Positions 17,028 to 26,381 of a stretch of DNA of 64,000 nt are shown piece after piece. Under the pieces are notes generated by a model. It did no database searches. It was not told the origin of the DNA and was given only the letters and a program-made list of their open reading frames with translations. How positions within the stretch are numbered: position 1 is the stretch's first letter; every line of letters starts with the position of its first letter. The DNA comes from Pseudomonas citronellolis (GTDB lineage Bacteria; Pseudomonadota; Gammaproteobacteria; Pseudomonadales; Pseudomonadaceae). The stretch lies in the NCBI RefSeq assembly GCF_900112375.1, contig NZ_FOLS01000001.1, forward strand, positions 124,001 through 188,000, written 5' to 3'. The position numbers and the translations under genes were made by a program.

Positions 17028-17777
17028 GTGGCAAGCCCGTTCGCCGAGGAAAATGGCCCGCAACCGCCGAAAACGCTCAAGGCGGCCGTGGAGATCCAGG
17101 CCAACCTGCGAATCCTGATGGATAGCCATGACCCGCTGGTGATCAGCTTCGCCGAGCGCAACCAGCGCTTCCAGAGCTTCGTCGTCGCGGTGGACCGCGA
17201 ACGCAACCGGGTAGCCCTGGACGAACTGATCCCCAACGACGGCGAGCGCTTCCTGCAAAACGGCGAAAACTTCCGCATCGAGGCCTTCCACGAAGGCGTG
17301 CGGATCGCCTGGGAATGCCAGCAGGCCGCGCAGTTCAGCGAACTCGACGGCGCCCGCTGCTACTGGCTGCCGATGCCCGCCGAGATGCTCTACCACCAGC
17401 GCCGCAACGCCTACCGCGCTGCCCTCAAGCAGACCCAGCCGGTCGCCGTGGAACTGGCCGGCGACAAGCTCAAGGCCGCGCTGAGCGGCAACCTGCTGGA
17501 CATCTCCGCCACCGGCTGCAAAGTGCGCTTCGCCGGCGACGTGCACGAGCGCCTGCAACCCGGCCAGCTCTACGAGCGCTTCACCGCCCGCCTGCCGTTC
17601 GGCGCCATCACCCTGGAAGTGGAACTGCGCCACGTGCACTTCGACGAGAAGGTCAACGCCAGCTTCGCCGGCCTGCGCTTCAACCGCCTGAGCGGCCTGG
17701 AGCAGCGCCACATCGAGCGCTTCGTCTACCAGCTGCAGCGCGAAGCGCGGCGCTTCGAGAAGGACGAACTGTTCTAG
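17028..17777 (+). CDS. flgZ: c-di-GMP-binding PilZ flagellar brake protein FlgZ (YcgR-like)
   Basis: Slows flagellar motility when c-di-GMP is high, acting at the stator/motor. It has 249 residues. An N-terminal YcgR domain is about 15-115. A C-terminal PilZ domain has the RxxxR box at R126-R130 (RRNAYR) and the DxSxxG box at D158-G163 (DISATG), both intact. The GTG start at 17028 matches the P. aeruginosa protein start ([13 protein letters not shown]); an upstream in-frame ATG at 16959 would add unrelated residues. It is third in the flgM-flgN-flgZ unit. Confidence 0.94.
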   Translation: MASPFAEENGPQPPKTLKAAVEIQANLRILMDSHDPLVISFAERNQRFQSFVVAVDRERNRVALDELIPNDGERFLQNGENFRIEAFHEGVRIAWECQQAAQFSELDGARCYWLPMPAEMLYHQRRNAYRAALKQTQPVAVELAGDKLKAALSGNLLDISATGCKVRFAGDVHERLQPGQLYERFTARLPFGAITLEVELRHVHFDEKVNASFAGLRFNRLSGLEQRHIERFVYQLQREARRFEKDELF

Positions 17778-17795
17778 CGCCCGCCCTTCCCCGCC

Positions 17796-19127
17796 CTACC
17801 CCGGCCGACTTTCCTCTTCCGCCTCGGGCACGCCGGCTGTCTCGGGCGCCGCAGGCGCTGGCGCCGGGGTGGTCTTCATCTGTTCTTCCACCGTTTCGTC
17901 GGCCACCCGCGGGTCGAGCGCCGCCGACAGCGGCGAGCTGGCCAGGCTGTCCGGCGTGGGCACGTGCTTCACCGGCGCCTCGTCGACACGGTGCAGGCCG
18001 CTGACCTTCTCCGGGCGCACGCGCCAGATGACGATCAGCGCGCAGGCCGCGGCGAAGGCATAGAGCATGTTCGGGCCGAACGCCCGCATCAGCGCGCCGG
18101 TCGCCAGCGGGCCGATGCAGGCGCCGACGCCGAAGGTGACCAGCAGCATGGCGGTCAGCGACACGCGCCGCTCGCCCTCGACGTGGTCGTTGGAGAAAGC
18201 CACCGCCAGCGGGTAGAGGGTGAACTGCACCAGGCAGACCATGAAGCCCATCGGCACCATGGCCTCCATCGGCAGCGACGGCAGCACCGCCAACGGCAAG
18301 GCGAACACCAGCAGCAGGATGCCGGCGTTGCGGATCAGCAGCGCGCGGTCGTAGCGGTCCGACAGCCAGCCCAGCGGCCACTGCACCAGCAGGCCGGCGA
18401 AGATGCACACGCCCATGAACACGCCGATCTGCTCGACGCTCAGGCCCTGCTCGGTGGCGTACAGCGGCGCCAGGCCGTAGAAGGAGCCGATCACCAGCCC
18501 GGAGACCAGCACCGTGGTCAGCGACTGCGGCACCCGCTGGATGAAGAAGCGCGGCTCCAGCGGCGCCGGGCGCAGCGGCGCGGGGTGGACCTTGTGGGTG
18601 ATGGACACCGGGATCAGCGACAGGGCGAAGGCCAGCGCGATCATCATCGGCAGGTCCGGGCCCAGCCCCGGGTGCGCCACCAGGATCAGTTGGCCGGCCA
18701 CCAGGCCCAGGTAGGAAGCCACCATGTAGCCGGCGAACACCGCGCCGCGCTGGCGTGCCTCGGCCTGCTCGTTGAGCCAGCTCTCGATGACCATGTACTG
18801 GCACATCATGCCCAGGCCGATGAGCGTGCGCAGCAGCAGCCAGATCGCCGGCCAGTTGGTCAGGCCGATGCCCAGGACCGCCGCCACCACCAGGCCGCCG
18901 CAGGCGACATAGGCGCGGATGTGGCCGACGCGGGCGATCAGCCGGTGGCCGATCTTGCCGCCGAGCACCAGGCCCAGGTAGTAGGCCGCCATCATGGCGC
19001 CGATCCACAGGCCGTCGACCTTCTCGGCGGCCAGGCGCAGGCCCAGGTAGGTGCTCAGCAGGCCGGAGCCGGTGAGCAGGGTGAGGGTGGCGAAGTAAAG
19101 CGCACGGAAGGCAGTGAAAATCCGCAT
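17796..19127 (-). CDS. MFS transporter, YcaD-like
   Basis: Inner-membrane major facilitator, 443 residues, with about 12 hydrophobic segments (first: ALYFATLTLLTGSGLLSTYLGL) and a 60-residue hydrophilic C-terminal tail rich in Glu and Ala. The N-terminus resembles the YcaD group, whose substrate is unknown. It converges on flgZ, with 18 nt between the stop codons. In P. aeruginosa an MFS gene and a glutamine-synthetase-like gene also follow flgZ, so the neighbourhood is conserved. A hairpin (ACGCCCGC/GCGGGCGT, 19179-19200) lies upstream. Confidence 0.88.
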   Translation of the reverse strand: MRIFTAFRALYFATLTLLTGSGLLSTYLGLRLAAEKVDGLWIGAMMAAYYLGLVLGGKIGHRLIARVGHIRAYVACGGLVVAAVLGIGLTNWPAIWLLLRTLIGLGMMCQYMVIESWLNEQAEARQRGAVFAGYMVASYLGLVAGQLILVAHPGLGPDLPMMIALAFALSLIPVSITHKVHPAPLRPAPLEPRFFIQRVPQSLTTVLVSGLVIGSFYGLAPLYATEQGLSVEQIGVFMGVCIFAGLLVQWPLGWLSDRYDRALLIRNAGILLLVFALPLAVLPSLPMEAMVPMGFMVCLVQFTLYPLAVAFSNDHVEGERRVSLTAMLLVTFGVGACIGPLATGALMRAFGPNMLYAFAAACALIVIWRVRPEKVSGLHRVDEAPVKHVPTPDSLASSPLSAALDPRVADETVEEQMKTTPAPAPAAPETAGVPEAEEESRPG

Positions 19128-19320
19128 CGGACCTCCGGTCCAAGACGGGCGGCAGGACGCCGCCGTACTACACGAAGCACGCCCGCGCGAAGGCGGGCGT
19201 TCGCTACCAGCCTAGAGCCTGCCGCAGGGCGCGTCGAGCCCTTTGACGGGTACACAAAGGAAGGTGTCGTCCACGGCAAAGCCGGCGGTCGGAACCCGCC
19301 GTGGCGGGCTCCGCTCGGCC

Positions 19321-20661
19321 TCAGGCCTGGGCGGCCAGCACCCGGCGTTCCCAGGGGGTGATTTCGTCGAAGAAGCTGGTCAGTTCCAGCTCCTTGCTGG
19401 CCACGTAGCCGTCGACGAATTCGGCGCCGAACATCCGCCGCGCCAGCTCGCTGCGCTTCAGGCGGCGCAAGGCGTCGTACATGGTGCAGGGCAGCAGCAG
19501 TTCGTCCGGCACCTCGAACTCGCCCTGGATGGCTGCGCTGGGCTCCAGCTCGTTGTCGATGCCATGCAGGCCGGCAGCCAGGCTGGCGGCGATGGCCAGG
19601 TAGGGGTTGGCGTCGGCGCCTGCCAGGCGGTTCTCCACCCGCCGCGCCACCGGCGGGCTGGCCGGGATACGCAGGCCGGCGGCGCGGTTGTCGTGGGACC
19701 AGCAGGCGTTGTTCGGCGAGGCGTAGGGGTGGCACAGGCGCTGGAACGAGTTGACGTTGGGCGCGAACAGCAGGGTGAAGTCGGCCAGGCAGGCCTGCAG
19801 GCCACCGATGAAATGACGGAAGGCCGGCGTGGCCTCGCCCTCGGCGTCGCTGAAGATGTTGCGGCCCTCGCCGTCTACCACGCTCTGGTGGATGTGCATG
19901 GAGCTGCCCGGGGTGTGCGCCAGCGGCTTGGCCATGCACACGACGAGCAGGCCGTGCTTGAGCGCCACTTCCTTGAGCAGGTGCTTGAACAGGAAGGTCT
20001 GGTCGGCCAGCAGCACCGGGTCGCCGTGCAGGAAGTTGATCTCGAACTGGCTGGTGCCCATCTCGTGCATGAAGGTGTCGCGCTCCAGCCCCACCGCGGC
20101 CATGCAGCGGTAGACGTCCTCGAAGAACGGACGCAGGCCGTTGTTGGACGACACGCTGAACGCCGAATGGCCCATCTCGCGGCGGCCGTCCAGGCCCAGC
20201 GGCGGCTGGAACGGCTGTTGCGGGTCCGGGTTGGGGGCGAAGACGAAGAATTCCAGCTCGGTGGCCACCACCGGTTGCCAGCCATGTTCGGCATAGAGCG
20301 CCACCACCTGCTTGAGCAGGCCGCGGCTGGACAGGCCGGAGGGCTGGCCGTCCAGCTCCACCGCGTCGCAGATGGCCAGGGCGCGCGGAGTGTCGCTCCA
20401 GGGCAGGCGGTGGACCTGGGTGGGCTCGGCGACCAGGGCCAGGTCGCCGTCGTCGCTGCCGTAGAAGCGCGCCGGCGGGTAGCCGCCCATGATGCACTGC
20501 AGCAGCACGCCGCGGGCCAGCTGCAGGCGCCGCCCGGAAAGGAAGCCCTCGCCGGTCATCACCTTGCCGCGCGGCACCCCGTTGAGGTCGGGGGTGACGC
20601 ATTCGATCTCTTCGACTCCAGCCAGGCGCTCGGCGAGCGGGCTGCGTCCTTCGCTAGTCAT
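19321..20661 (-). CDS. Gamma-glutamylpolyamine synthetase (GlnA-like, PauA family)
   Basis: A glutamine-synthetase-fold enzyme of 446 residues. It probably ligates glutamate to putrescine or another polyamine, the first step of the gamma-glutamyl polyamine pathway. Seen motifs: ATELEFFVF and HEMGTSQFEINF (metal/glutamate site), PGSSMHIHQS (ATP/metal) and the RVENRLAGADANPYLAIAA core. The adenylylation tyrosine motif of true GlnA is not present. Position after flgZ and the MFS gene matches P. aeruginosa PA3356, described as pauA5. The substrate is inferred. Confidence 0.87.
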   Translation of the reverse strand: MTSEGRSPLAERLAGVEEIECVTPDLNGVPRGKVMTGEGFLSGRRLQLARGVLLQCIMGGYPPARFYGSDDGDLALVAEPTQVHRLPWSDTPRALAICDAVELDGQPSGLSSRGLLKQVVALYAEHGWQPVVATELEFFVFAPNPDPQQPFQPPLGLDGRREMGHSAFSVSSNNGLRPFFEDVYRCMAAVGLERDTFMHEMGTSQFEINFLHGDPVLLADQTFLFKHLLKEVALKHGLLVVCMAKPLAHTPGSSMHIHQSVVDGEGRNIFSDAEGEATPAFRHFIGGLQACLADFTLLFAPNVNSFQRLCHPYASPNNACWSHDNRAAGLRIPASPPVARRVENRLAGADANPYLAIAASLAAGLHGIDNELEPSAAIQGEFEVPDELLLPCTMYDALRRLKRSELARRMFGAEFVDGYVASKELELTSFFDEITPWERRVLAAQA

Positions 20662-20762
20662 GACTTCTTATCCTTGTAGTACGGCCGCACACAGGCTGTG
20701 CGACCTGTACAAAATACGCACCGGTCGTTCGATATTTCAAGCAGGCAAAAGGGATGTTTTTT

Positions 20763-20992
20763 GTTCGCGAGCAAGCTCGCTCCTACGAAGAGCACGGCCC
20801 CACTCTGTAGGAGCGCGCTTGCTCGCGAACCGCCGCTGGTTTCCCGCGTTCGCGGGACGCTGCTCCATCGCGAACAGTGGAGGCGATGGGTATCGCTTCG
20901 CTCAACCCATCCTACGGGGCTGCGCCGCCCGCGCCATTCCCATGTAGGAGCGCGCCCTGCGCGCGATATCGCGGGCAGGGCCCGCTCCTACG
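20763..20992. repeat. Composite REP array (R1 doublet, R4 half, R2)
   Basis: R1 arms lie at 20763-20790 and 20807-20830. A right half of R4 (CGATGGGTATCGCTTCGCTC, then AACCCATCCTACG) is at 20884-20916. R2 is at 20944-20992 (GTAGGAGCGCGCCCTGCGCG ... CCCGCTCCTACG). The linker 20917-20942, read in reverse, is ATGGGAATGGCGCGGGCGGC, the same linker that follows R2 at other sites. This fills most of the 400 bases between the GS-like gene and pit. Confidence 0.87.
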
Positions 20993-21015
20993 GGTACGCC
21001 ACACACCGCGCCCAT

Positions 21016-21044
21016 GAACGAAAACGCCGCCCCGAGGGGCGGCG
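21016..21044 (-). terminator. Terminator of the pit gene
   Basis: Minus strand: 8-bp stem CGCCGCCC/GGGCGGCG with a CTCG loop, followed by TTTTCGTTC, about 20 nt after the pit stop. Confidence 0.8.
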
Positions 21045-21063
21045 CTGCGAACCTGGCTATCCG

Positions 21064-22677
21064 TCAGAACAGCTTGGTGAACAGCCAGTACAGCGAGGCG
21101 GACAGCACGATGGCCGCCGGCAGCGTCAGCACCCAGGCCATCAGCAGGTTGCGGATGGTGCGCATCTGCAGACCCGAGCCGTTGGCCGCCATGGTCCCGG
21201 CCACGCCGGAGGACAGCACGTGGGTGGTGGACACCGGCAGGCCGTACATGTCCGCCGCGCCTATGGTGAGCATCGCCACCACCTCGGCCGAGGCGCCCTG
21301 GGCGTAGGTCAGGTGGCTCTTGCCGATCTTCTCGCCGACGGTCACCACGATGCGCTTCCAACCGACCATGGTGCCCAGGCCGAGGGCGATGGCCACGGCG
21401 ATCTTCACCCACAGTGGGATGAAGCGGGTGGCGTCGTCGATCTTGCCCTTGAAGGCCATCAGCCGCGCCTGGGTATCAGCGTCGAAGTCGCCGGCCTTGT
21501 CCTTGTCCAGCACGCGGATGGTCTCGGAGGCCAGGTACATGTCGTTGCGCACGTTGGCCATGGCCTCGGCGGGCACCTTGGCCAGGCTGCCGTAGCTCTT
21601 CACCTCGGCGCCGATGCTGCCGGTCAGCGCGGCCAGCGAGGGCACCACGGCCGGTTTCACTTCATGGGTGCGGATGTACTCCGAGAGCACCGGGCGCGGA
21701 TCGGCCGGCGCCGTGCCCTGGGCGCTACGTTGCAGGCCCTGCTGGGTGGCTTCGGCGAGGACCACGAAGGCGGTGGTCTGGTCGGCCGGGATGGTGCGGT
21801 TCAGCGCATAGGCCATGGGCACGGTGCCGATCAGGATCAGCATGATCAGGCCCATGCCCTTCTGCCCGTCGTTGGAGCCGTGGGCGAAGGACACCCCGGT
21901 GCAGGTCAGCACCAGCAGGCCGCGGATCCACCACGGCGGCGGCGCCTTGGCCTTGGGTGCCTTGTACAGCGCGCGGTTCTTCACCAGCAGGCGCAGGGCC
22001 AGCAGCAACAGCGCCGAGCAGGCGAAGCCGATCAGCGGCGAGAGCAGCAGCGAGTAGCCGACCTTGGTCGCCTGCGCCCAATCCACGCCGCTGGTGCCGT
22101 CGCGGCCGTGCATCAGCGCGTTGGCCACGCCGACGCCGATGATCGAGCCGATCAGGGTGTGCGAGGACGATGCCGGCAGGCCCAGCCACCAGGTGCCGAG
22201 GTTCCACAGGATGGCGGCGATCAGCAGGGCGAAGACCATGGCGAAGCCGGCCGAGGAGCCGACCTGCAGGATCAGCTCCACCGGTAGCAGGGCGATGATG
22301 CCGAAGGCCACCGCGCCGCTGGAGAGCAGCACGCCGAGGAAGTTGAAGCAGCCGGACCAGACCACCGCGAAGTGCGGCGGCAGCGAATGGGTATAGATGA
22401 CGGTGGCCACGGCGTTGGCGGTGTCGTGGAAACCGTTGACGAACTCGAACCCCAGGGCGATCAGCAGCGCCACGCCGAGCAGCAGGAAAGGCGTCCAGGT
22501 GGTGACCGCGCTGGCCACCTCGTCGACGTCGTGGACCAGGCTCCAGGCGGAGAACAGCAGGCCGACGGCCAGCAATGCATAGAACGCCAGGGCGGTGAGG
22601 CGGCCGGGCTTGCTGTCCAGGTGCGGACGGCCTTCGAGAACGGCGGCGCCGTCCCTGGCCAGGGTTTCGCTAGTCAT
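21064..22677 (-). CDS. pit: Low-affinity inorganic phosphate transporter, PitA type
   Basis: Proton/phosphate (metal-phosphate) symporter in the inner membrane, 537 residues. The two PiT signature repeats are visible: GFEFVNGFHDTANAVATVIY near residue 60 and GVSFAHGSNDGQKGMGL near residue 280. SSSHTLIG and STTHVLSSGVAGTM follow them. A soluble loop of about 130 residues (ADQTTAFVV... to ...ATRFIPLW) interrupts the two halves. The ATG at 22677 is chosen; an upstream in-frame ATG at 22866 would read through the REP-like repeat. It is next to ppk2, which suggests a phosphate/polyphosphate theme. Confidence 0.95.
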   Translation of the reverse strand: MTSETLARDGAAVLEGRPHLDSKPGRLTALAFYALLAVGLLFSAWSLVHDVDEVASAVTTWTPFLLLGVALLIALGFEFVNGFHDTANAVATVIYTHSLPPHFAVVWSGCFNFLGVLLSSGAVAFGIIALLPVELILQVGSSAGFAMVFALLIAAILWNLGTWWLGLPASSSHTLIGSIIGVGVANALMHGRDGTSGVDWAQATKVGYSLLLSPLIGFACSALLLLALRLLVKNRALYKAPKAKAPPPWWIRGLLVLTCTGVSFAHGSNDGQKGMGLIMLILIGTVPMAYALNRTIPADQTTAFVVLAEATQQGLQRSAQGTAPADPRPVLSEYIRTHEVKPAVVPSLAALTGSIGAEVKSYGSLAKVPAEAMANVRNDMYLASETIRVLDKDKAGDFDADTQARLMAFKGKIDDATRFIPLWVKIAVAIALGLGTMVGWKRIVVTVGEKIGKSHLTYAQGASAEVVAMLTIGAADMYGLPVSTTHVLSSGVAGTMAANGSGLQMRTIRNLLMAWVLTLPAAIVLSASLYWLFTKLF

Positions 22678-22759
22678 GCGGGAATCCGGTTGCGGGGGAT
22701 GACCGCGCCAGCATGACGGGCAAGTGTGACAATTTATGTCTTGGAGGCCGAGAACATCC

Positions 22760-22927
22760 CTGGCGTAGGGCGTATAACCGTTCGCGGTTATACGCCGCCT
22801 CACCCTCCTCTCCGCCCCTGCCCCGGTCGAACCGGGGAAATGCGTGACCTGCGCCAAGCTCGACACCGAGCGGGCCGGCGACCAAGGTCAAACGGCGGAT
22901 AACGCCAGAGGCGTTATACGCCCTACG
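22760..22927. repeat. REPIN-like element, copy 1 (family R5)
   Basis: A 168-bp unit whose ends are inverted: it opens with GGCGTAGGGCGTATAACCG and closes with GTTATACGCCCTACG. A small inner hairpin (GGCGTATAACCG-TTCG-CGGTTATACGCC) forms at its start. Copy 2 follows 12 bp later in direct orientation. Confidence 0.87.
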
Positions 22928-22939
22928 CGAAGGCCGAAC

Positions 22940-23104
22940 CTGGCGTAGGGCGTATAACCGTTCGCGGTTATACGCCGCCTCACCTTCCTCTCCGACCCTG
23001 TCCCGGCCGAACCGGGGAAATGCGTGACCTGCGCCAAGCTCGACAGCGAGCGGCTGGCGGGCGAGGTCAAACGGCGGATAACGTGGAACGTTATCCGCCC
23101 TACG
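22940..23104. repeat. REPIN-like element, copy 2 (family R5)
   Basis: A 165-bp direct repeat of 22760-22927, roughly 90 percent identical by eye, including the central GAACCGGGGAAATGCGTGAC. Its right end is GGCGGATAACGTGGAACGTT then ATCCGCCCTACG. It abuts the ppk2 stop codon. A smaller relative is at 13124-13157. Confidence 0.87.
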
Positions 23105-23116
23105 CCTGGTCTGGAC

Positions 23117-24037
23117 TCAATAATGCTCCGGCACCACCATTTCTCCCGGCGTGGGAATGCGCACGTAGTCGGCATGGCGCTGGCGCATCGGCAACTCGAC
23201 GTGCAGGTGCGCCACTTCCTCGTAGGGCACCTGGCCGAGCAGGTGGTGGATGCAGTTCAGCCGCGCGCGCTTCTTGTCGTCGGCCTGCACCACCCACCAG
23301 GGCGCCTCGGCGATGTGGGTGCGTTCGAGCATGATCTCCTTGGCCTTGGTGTAGGCCTCCCAGCGGCGCCGCGATTCCAGGTCCATGGGGCTGAGCTTCC
23401 ACTGCTTGAGCGGGTCGTGGATGCGGCTCAGGAAGCGCATGTGCTGCTCCTCGTCGGTGATCGAGAACCAGTACTTGACCAACTGGATGCCCGAGCGCGC
23501 CAGCATGCGCTCGAATTCCGGCACGCTGCGGAAGAACTCTTCGTACTGCTCGTCGTTGCAGAAACCCATCACCCGCTCGACGCCGGCGCGGTTGTACCAG
23601 CTGCGGTCGAACAGCACGATCTCCCCCGCCGCCGGCAGGTGTGAGACGTAGCGCTGGAAGTACCACTGGGTGCGCTCGCGGTCGTTCGGCGCCGGCAGCG
23701 CCGCGACACGGCACACGCGCGGGTTGAGGCGCTGGGTGATGCGCTTGATCACCCCGCCCTTGCCCGCCGCGTCGCGGCCTTCGAAGAGGATCACCAGCTT
23801 GTGCCCGGTCTTGACCACCCAGCTCTGCAGCTTCACCAGCTCGCCCTGCAGGCGGAACAGCTCGCTGAAGTAGCGGCGGCGGGCGATCTTCTCCTCGTCG
23901 CCGTCGGGGATGTGGTCGTCGAACAGCTCGTCGAGGTTGCGCACGTCCTCCAGCAGTTCCAGCTCCAGTTCCTCGTCGCTGTGGTCGAGAAGCTCGCGGT
24001 GGATGCGGCGGATCAGGTTATCGTTGCTCAGTGGCAT
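23117..24037 (-). CDS. ppk2: Polyphosphate kinase 2 (PPK2 family)
   Basis: Transfers phosphate between polyphosphate and nucleoside (mono/di)phosphates in the cytoplasm. It has 306 residues, a single PPK2 domain. Walker A is G87-RDAAGKGG, the Walker B/lid region is D144-RSWYNRAGVE and the PPK2 motif LPAPNDRERTQWYFQRYV is present. An acidic N-terminal 45 residues (DEELELELLED) precedes the domain. Whether it phosphorylates NDP or NMP cannot be told from sequence by eye. It lies between pit and zntB, all on the minus strand. Confidence 0.95.
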   Translation of the reverse strand: MPLSNDNLIRRIHRELLDHSDEELELELLEDVRNLDELFDDHIPDGDEEKIARRRYFSELFRLQGELVKLQSWVVKTGHKLVILFEGRDAAGKGGVIKRITQRLNPRVCRVAALPAPNDRERTQWYFQRYVSHLPAAGEIVLFDRSWYNRAGVERVMGFCNDEQYEEFFRSVPEFERMLARSGIQLVKYWFSITDEEQHMRFLSRIHDPLKQWKLSPMDLESRRRWEAYTKAKEIMLERTHIAEAPWWVVQADDKKRARLNCIHHLLGQVPYEEVAHLHVELPMRQRHADYVRIPTPGEMVVPEHY

Positions 24038-24107
24038 GGCCGGGACCTCGCTGGCGGGATGCGTGTCGCGCCAGCCTAGGCCGCGCCGGTGTCAGCCGCG
24101 TGACAGT

Positions 24108-25127
24108 TCAGGCGTCGTTGCGCTTGCGGAAGGCCCAGCGCCAGGCCAGCAGGGTGAAGCTGGCCACCAGCATCACCAGCAGCCAGAAGCCGTGGGGGTT
24201 CTCCGCCAGGGGAATGCCGCCGACGTTCATGCCGAAGAAGCCGGCGACTATGTTGATCGGCAGCGCCAGCACCGTGACCACCGTCAGGGTGAACAGAGTG
24301 CGGTTGCTCTGTTCGTTGAGCTGCGCGGCGATCTCTTCCTGCAGCAGCTTGATGCGCTCGCCCAGGGAGGTGAGGTCGCTGATCACCAGGGAGAATTCCT
24401 CGGTGGCCTCGCGCAGATCGCGCACGTCGGCCTCCTGCAGCCATTCCGGCGGGCGGTTGAGCAGCCGCAGCAGCGAGCCCGGCTCCAGCGCCAGCAGGCG
24501 CTGCAGGCGCACCAGCACGCGGCGCATGGCGCCCAGGTCGGCGCGGTTGTCGGAGAGGTTCTGCGACAGCAGGCGGTCCTCGATGCGGTCCACGCCCACG
24601 GTGGTCTCGCGGACGATCTGGGTGAGGATGTCGCCCTGGTCGCGCAGCAGGTGCACCAGCAGCTCCAGCGGCGAGCGGAAGCACTCGCCGTGCTTGACCG
24701 AGGAGCGCAGGCGGTCCACCGAGCGCAGCGGCTGCATGCGGGCGGTCACCAGCAGGCGGCGGCGCGCGCAGACCCACAGGGTGGCCACGTCCGAGGAGAC
24801 GCTGCCGAAGTTGAACACCACGTCGTTGACCACTGCCAGCAGCGCCGCGTCGACGTGCTCGATGCGCGTGGAGCGCGAGCCCTCGCGCAGGGTCTCGAAG
24901 AAGGTTTCGGGCAGCTCCAGGTGGCTCTTCATCCAGCGCTCGCAGGCGGCGTGGGCGAGGTTCAGGTGCAGCCAGACGAAGTCCTCGCCCTCCCCCGGCG
25001 CCTCCAGCCAGCGCAGCGCGGCGCTGGAATCCAGCTCCTGGCCGCGCTGCCCGGGGTGGAAGCGGAAGCCGTAGAGCAGCCCGAACAGGTCGGAATCCCA
25101 GGGGGCCTGGGTGAAACGTTGGTTCAT
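24108..25127 (-). CDS. zntB: CorA-family divalent-cation transporter, ZntB type
   Basis: An inner-membrane channel/transporter of 339 residues. A large cytoplasmic domain (1-270) is followed by two C-terminal transmembrane helices (TLFTLTVVTVLALPINIVAG and HGFWLLVMLVASFTLLAWRW). The signature loop GMNVGGIPL resembles ZntB (zinc) more than CorA (GMNF). The start is ATG at 25127. It is 70 nt from ppk2, possibly the first gene of a zntB-ppk2 unit. Confidence 0.9.
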   Translation of the reverse strand: MNQRFTQAPWDSDLFGLLYGFRFHPGQRGQELDSSAALRWLEAPGEGEDFVWLHLNLAHAACERWMKSHLELPETFFETLREGSRSTRIEHVDAALLAVVNDVVFNFGSVSSDVATLWVCARRRLLVTARMQPLRSVDRLRSSVKHGECFRSPLELLVHLLRDQGDILTQIVRETTVGVDRIEDRLLSQNLSDNRADLGAMRRVLVRLQRLLALEPGSLLRLLNRPPEWLQEADVRDLREATEEFSLVISDLTSLGERIKLLQEEIAAQLNEQSNRTLFTLTVVTVLALPINIVAGFFGMNVGGIPLAENPHGFWLLVMLVASFTLLAWRWAFRKRNDA

Positions 25128-25226
25128 GCGCGCTCGCTGAATGTGGCATCGCCCTGGGCCGGGCCGGCGACCTTCCTGCTTAGCAGGCCGGCATGACGTT
25201 CCGGTGACAAGACGATGACGAATGCT

Positions 25227-26357
25227 TCAGCCGAACAGCCCGGCGATGGTCCGCTCGCCCAGCGCCGGCCCCACGCTCATGCCCACGCCGGTGTGCATCA
25301 GCACTGCGCTGATGCCCGCCTCCACCTGCAACACCGAGAACGGCGCCGGGCCACGCGCGCCGTACACGCCCTGCCAGCGCTCGACCACCTCGACGCGCAT
25401 GCCCAGGGTGTCCTCGGCCAGGTCGAGCATCAGGCGGTCCACCACTTCGGCGTTGAAGGGCGCGGCATCGCTGCCGTAGTCGTGGGAATCGCCGATGATC
25501 AGCTCGCCGTAGGGCGTAGGGCTGATCAGCAGGTGGATGCCATGGCGCTCCAGCGCCGGCGTCTCGCGGCGGATCTGCGCGTGGATCGCCTGGGCCTGCG
25601 GCAGGTCGGCGAAGGCGCCGTAGTGCACGCAGCTCAGCCCGGTCAGCAGCGCGTGGCCCAGGCCCAGGTCGCGCTCGGGGCGGGCGCGGAGCATCTGCAG
25701 GCGGCACACCTGCGGCTTCAGCGCGGCCAGTTGCTCGGCCAGCAGGGTCTGGTAGTCGTGGCCGGAGCAGACGAGGATCTGTCCGGCCTGGAAGGTGCCG
25801 GCGGTGGTGCGCAGCAGGCCCGGCTCGATGTCGCGCACCAGGGTGGAGAAGTGGAATTCCACCTTCAGCTCGCGGCGCAGCCAGTCGATCAGCGCCGGCA
25901 GCGCCTCGCGGGAATACAGCTGCTGGTCGTCGAGGCTGTGCAGGGCCGCGCGATGCTTGCTGAAAGCGCCGTCGTAGAGCGCGTCCAAGGCCTTGCCGCG
26001 GAGCAGTTCGGCGCGGTAGCCGTGCTCCCTGGCGCGACCGGCGCAGAAGGCTTCCAGCAGGTTTTCCTCGGCCTCGCTGCGGGCGAACAGCAGCGAGCCG
26101 TTGCGGCGGATGGCGAAGCCGGCGCGCTCGGCCCATTCGGCCCACAGCGGGCGGCTGGCGCGGGCCAGGTCGAGCATGACGCCCGGCGGCTGGCCGCCGA
26201 CCAGGGCCTGGCCGAAGTTGCGGATGGAGGCGCCGAGCGGCGTGGCGCTGCGTTCGAAGACGCGCACGCGCAGGCCGCGGCGGGCGGCGGCATAGGCGTG
26301 GGACAGGCCGAGGATGCCGGCGCCGATGATGGCGATGTCGGTGTTTTGTTGGGACAT
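25227..26357 (-). CDS. FAD-dependent oxidoreductase of phosphonate clusters (TIGR03364-like)
   Basis: DAO-type flavoprotein, 376 residues. The N-terminal dinucleotide-binding motif is IAIIGAGILGLSHAYAAARRG (residues 8-28), then a DAO fold with SIRNFGQALVGGQ and a C-terminal MHTGVGMSVGPALGER motif. The family recurs beside 2-aminoethylphosphonate transport genes, and homologues act on N-methylated or free aminoethylphosphonate. That substrate is inferred from the neighbours at 26556-31630. The ATG at 26357 is chosen; an upstream ATG at 26441 would translate part of a REP element. Confidence 0.85.
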   Translation of the reverse strand: MSQQNTDIAIIGAGILGLSHAYAAARRGLRVRVFERSATPLGASIRNFGQALVGGQPPGVMLDLARASRPLWAEWAERAGFAIRRNGSLLFARSEAEENLLEAFCAGRAREHGYRAELLRGKALDALYDGAFSKHRAALHSLDDQQLYSREALPALIDWLRRELKVEFHFSTLVRDIEPGLLRTTAGTFQAGQILVCSGHDYQTLLAEQLAALKPQVCRLQMLRARPERDLGLGHALLTGLSCVHYGAFADLPQAQAIHAQIRRETPALERHGIHLLISPTPYGELIIGDSHDYGSDAAPFNAEVVDRLMLDLAEDTLGMRVEVVERWQGVYGARGPAPFSVLQVEAGISAVLMHTGVGMSVGPALGERTIAGLFG

Positions 26358-26381
26358 GGGTGGATTCCTGGGATCGAAGAG

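Noticed and set aside
17796..19143. Large plus-strand and minus-strand overlapping frames in the MFS region
   Set aside because: They are shadow frames of the 443-residue transporter, which has clear membrane helices; the overlaps are Arg/Gly/His-rich.
21064..22866. Longer pit reading frame starting at 22866
   Set aside because: The extension translates the REPIN-like repeat (SSLAQVTHFPGS), and the same peptide appears from the second repeat copy. The true PitA N-terminus is at 22677.
22760..23104. Possible CRISPR array or tandem repeats
   Set aside because: Only two 165-bp units with inverted ends, without short repeats, unique spacers or cas genes; they are REPIN-like elements.
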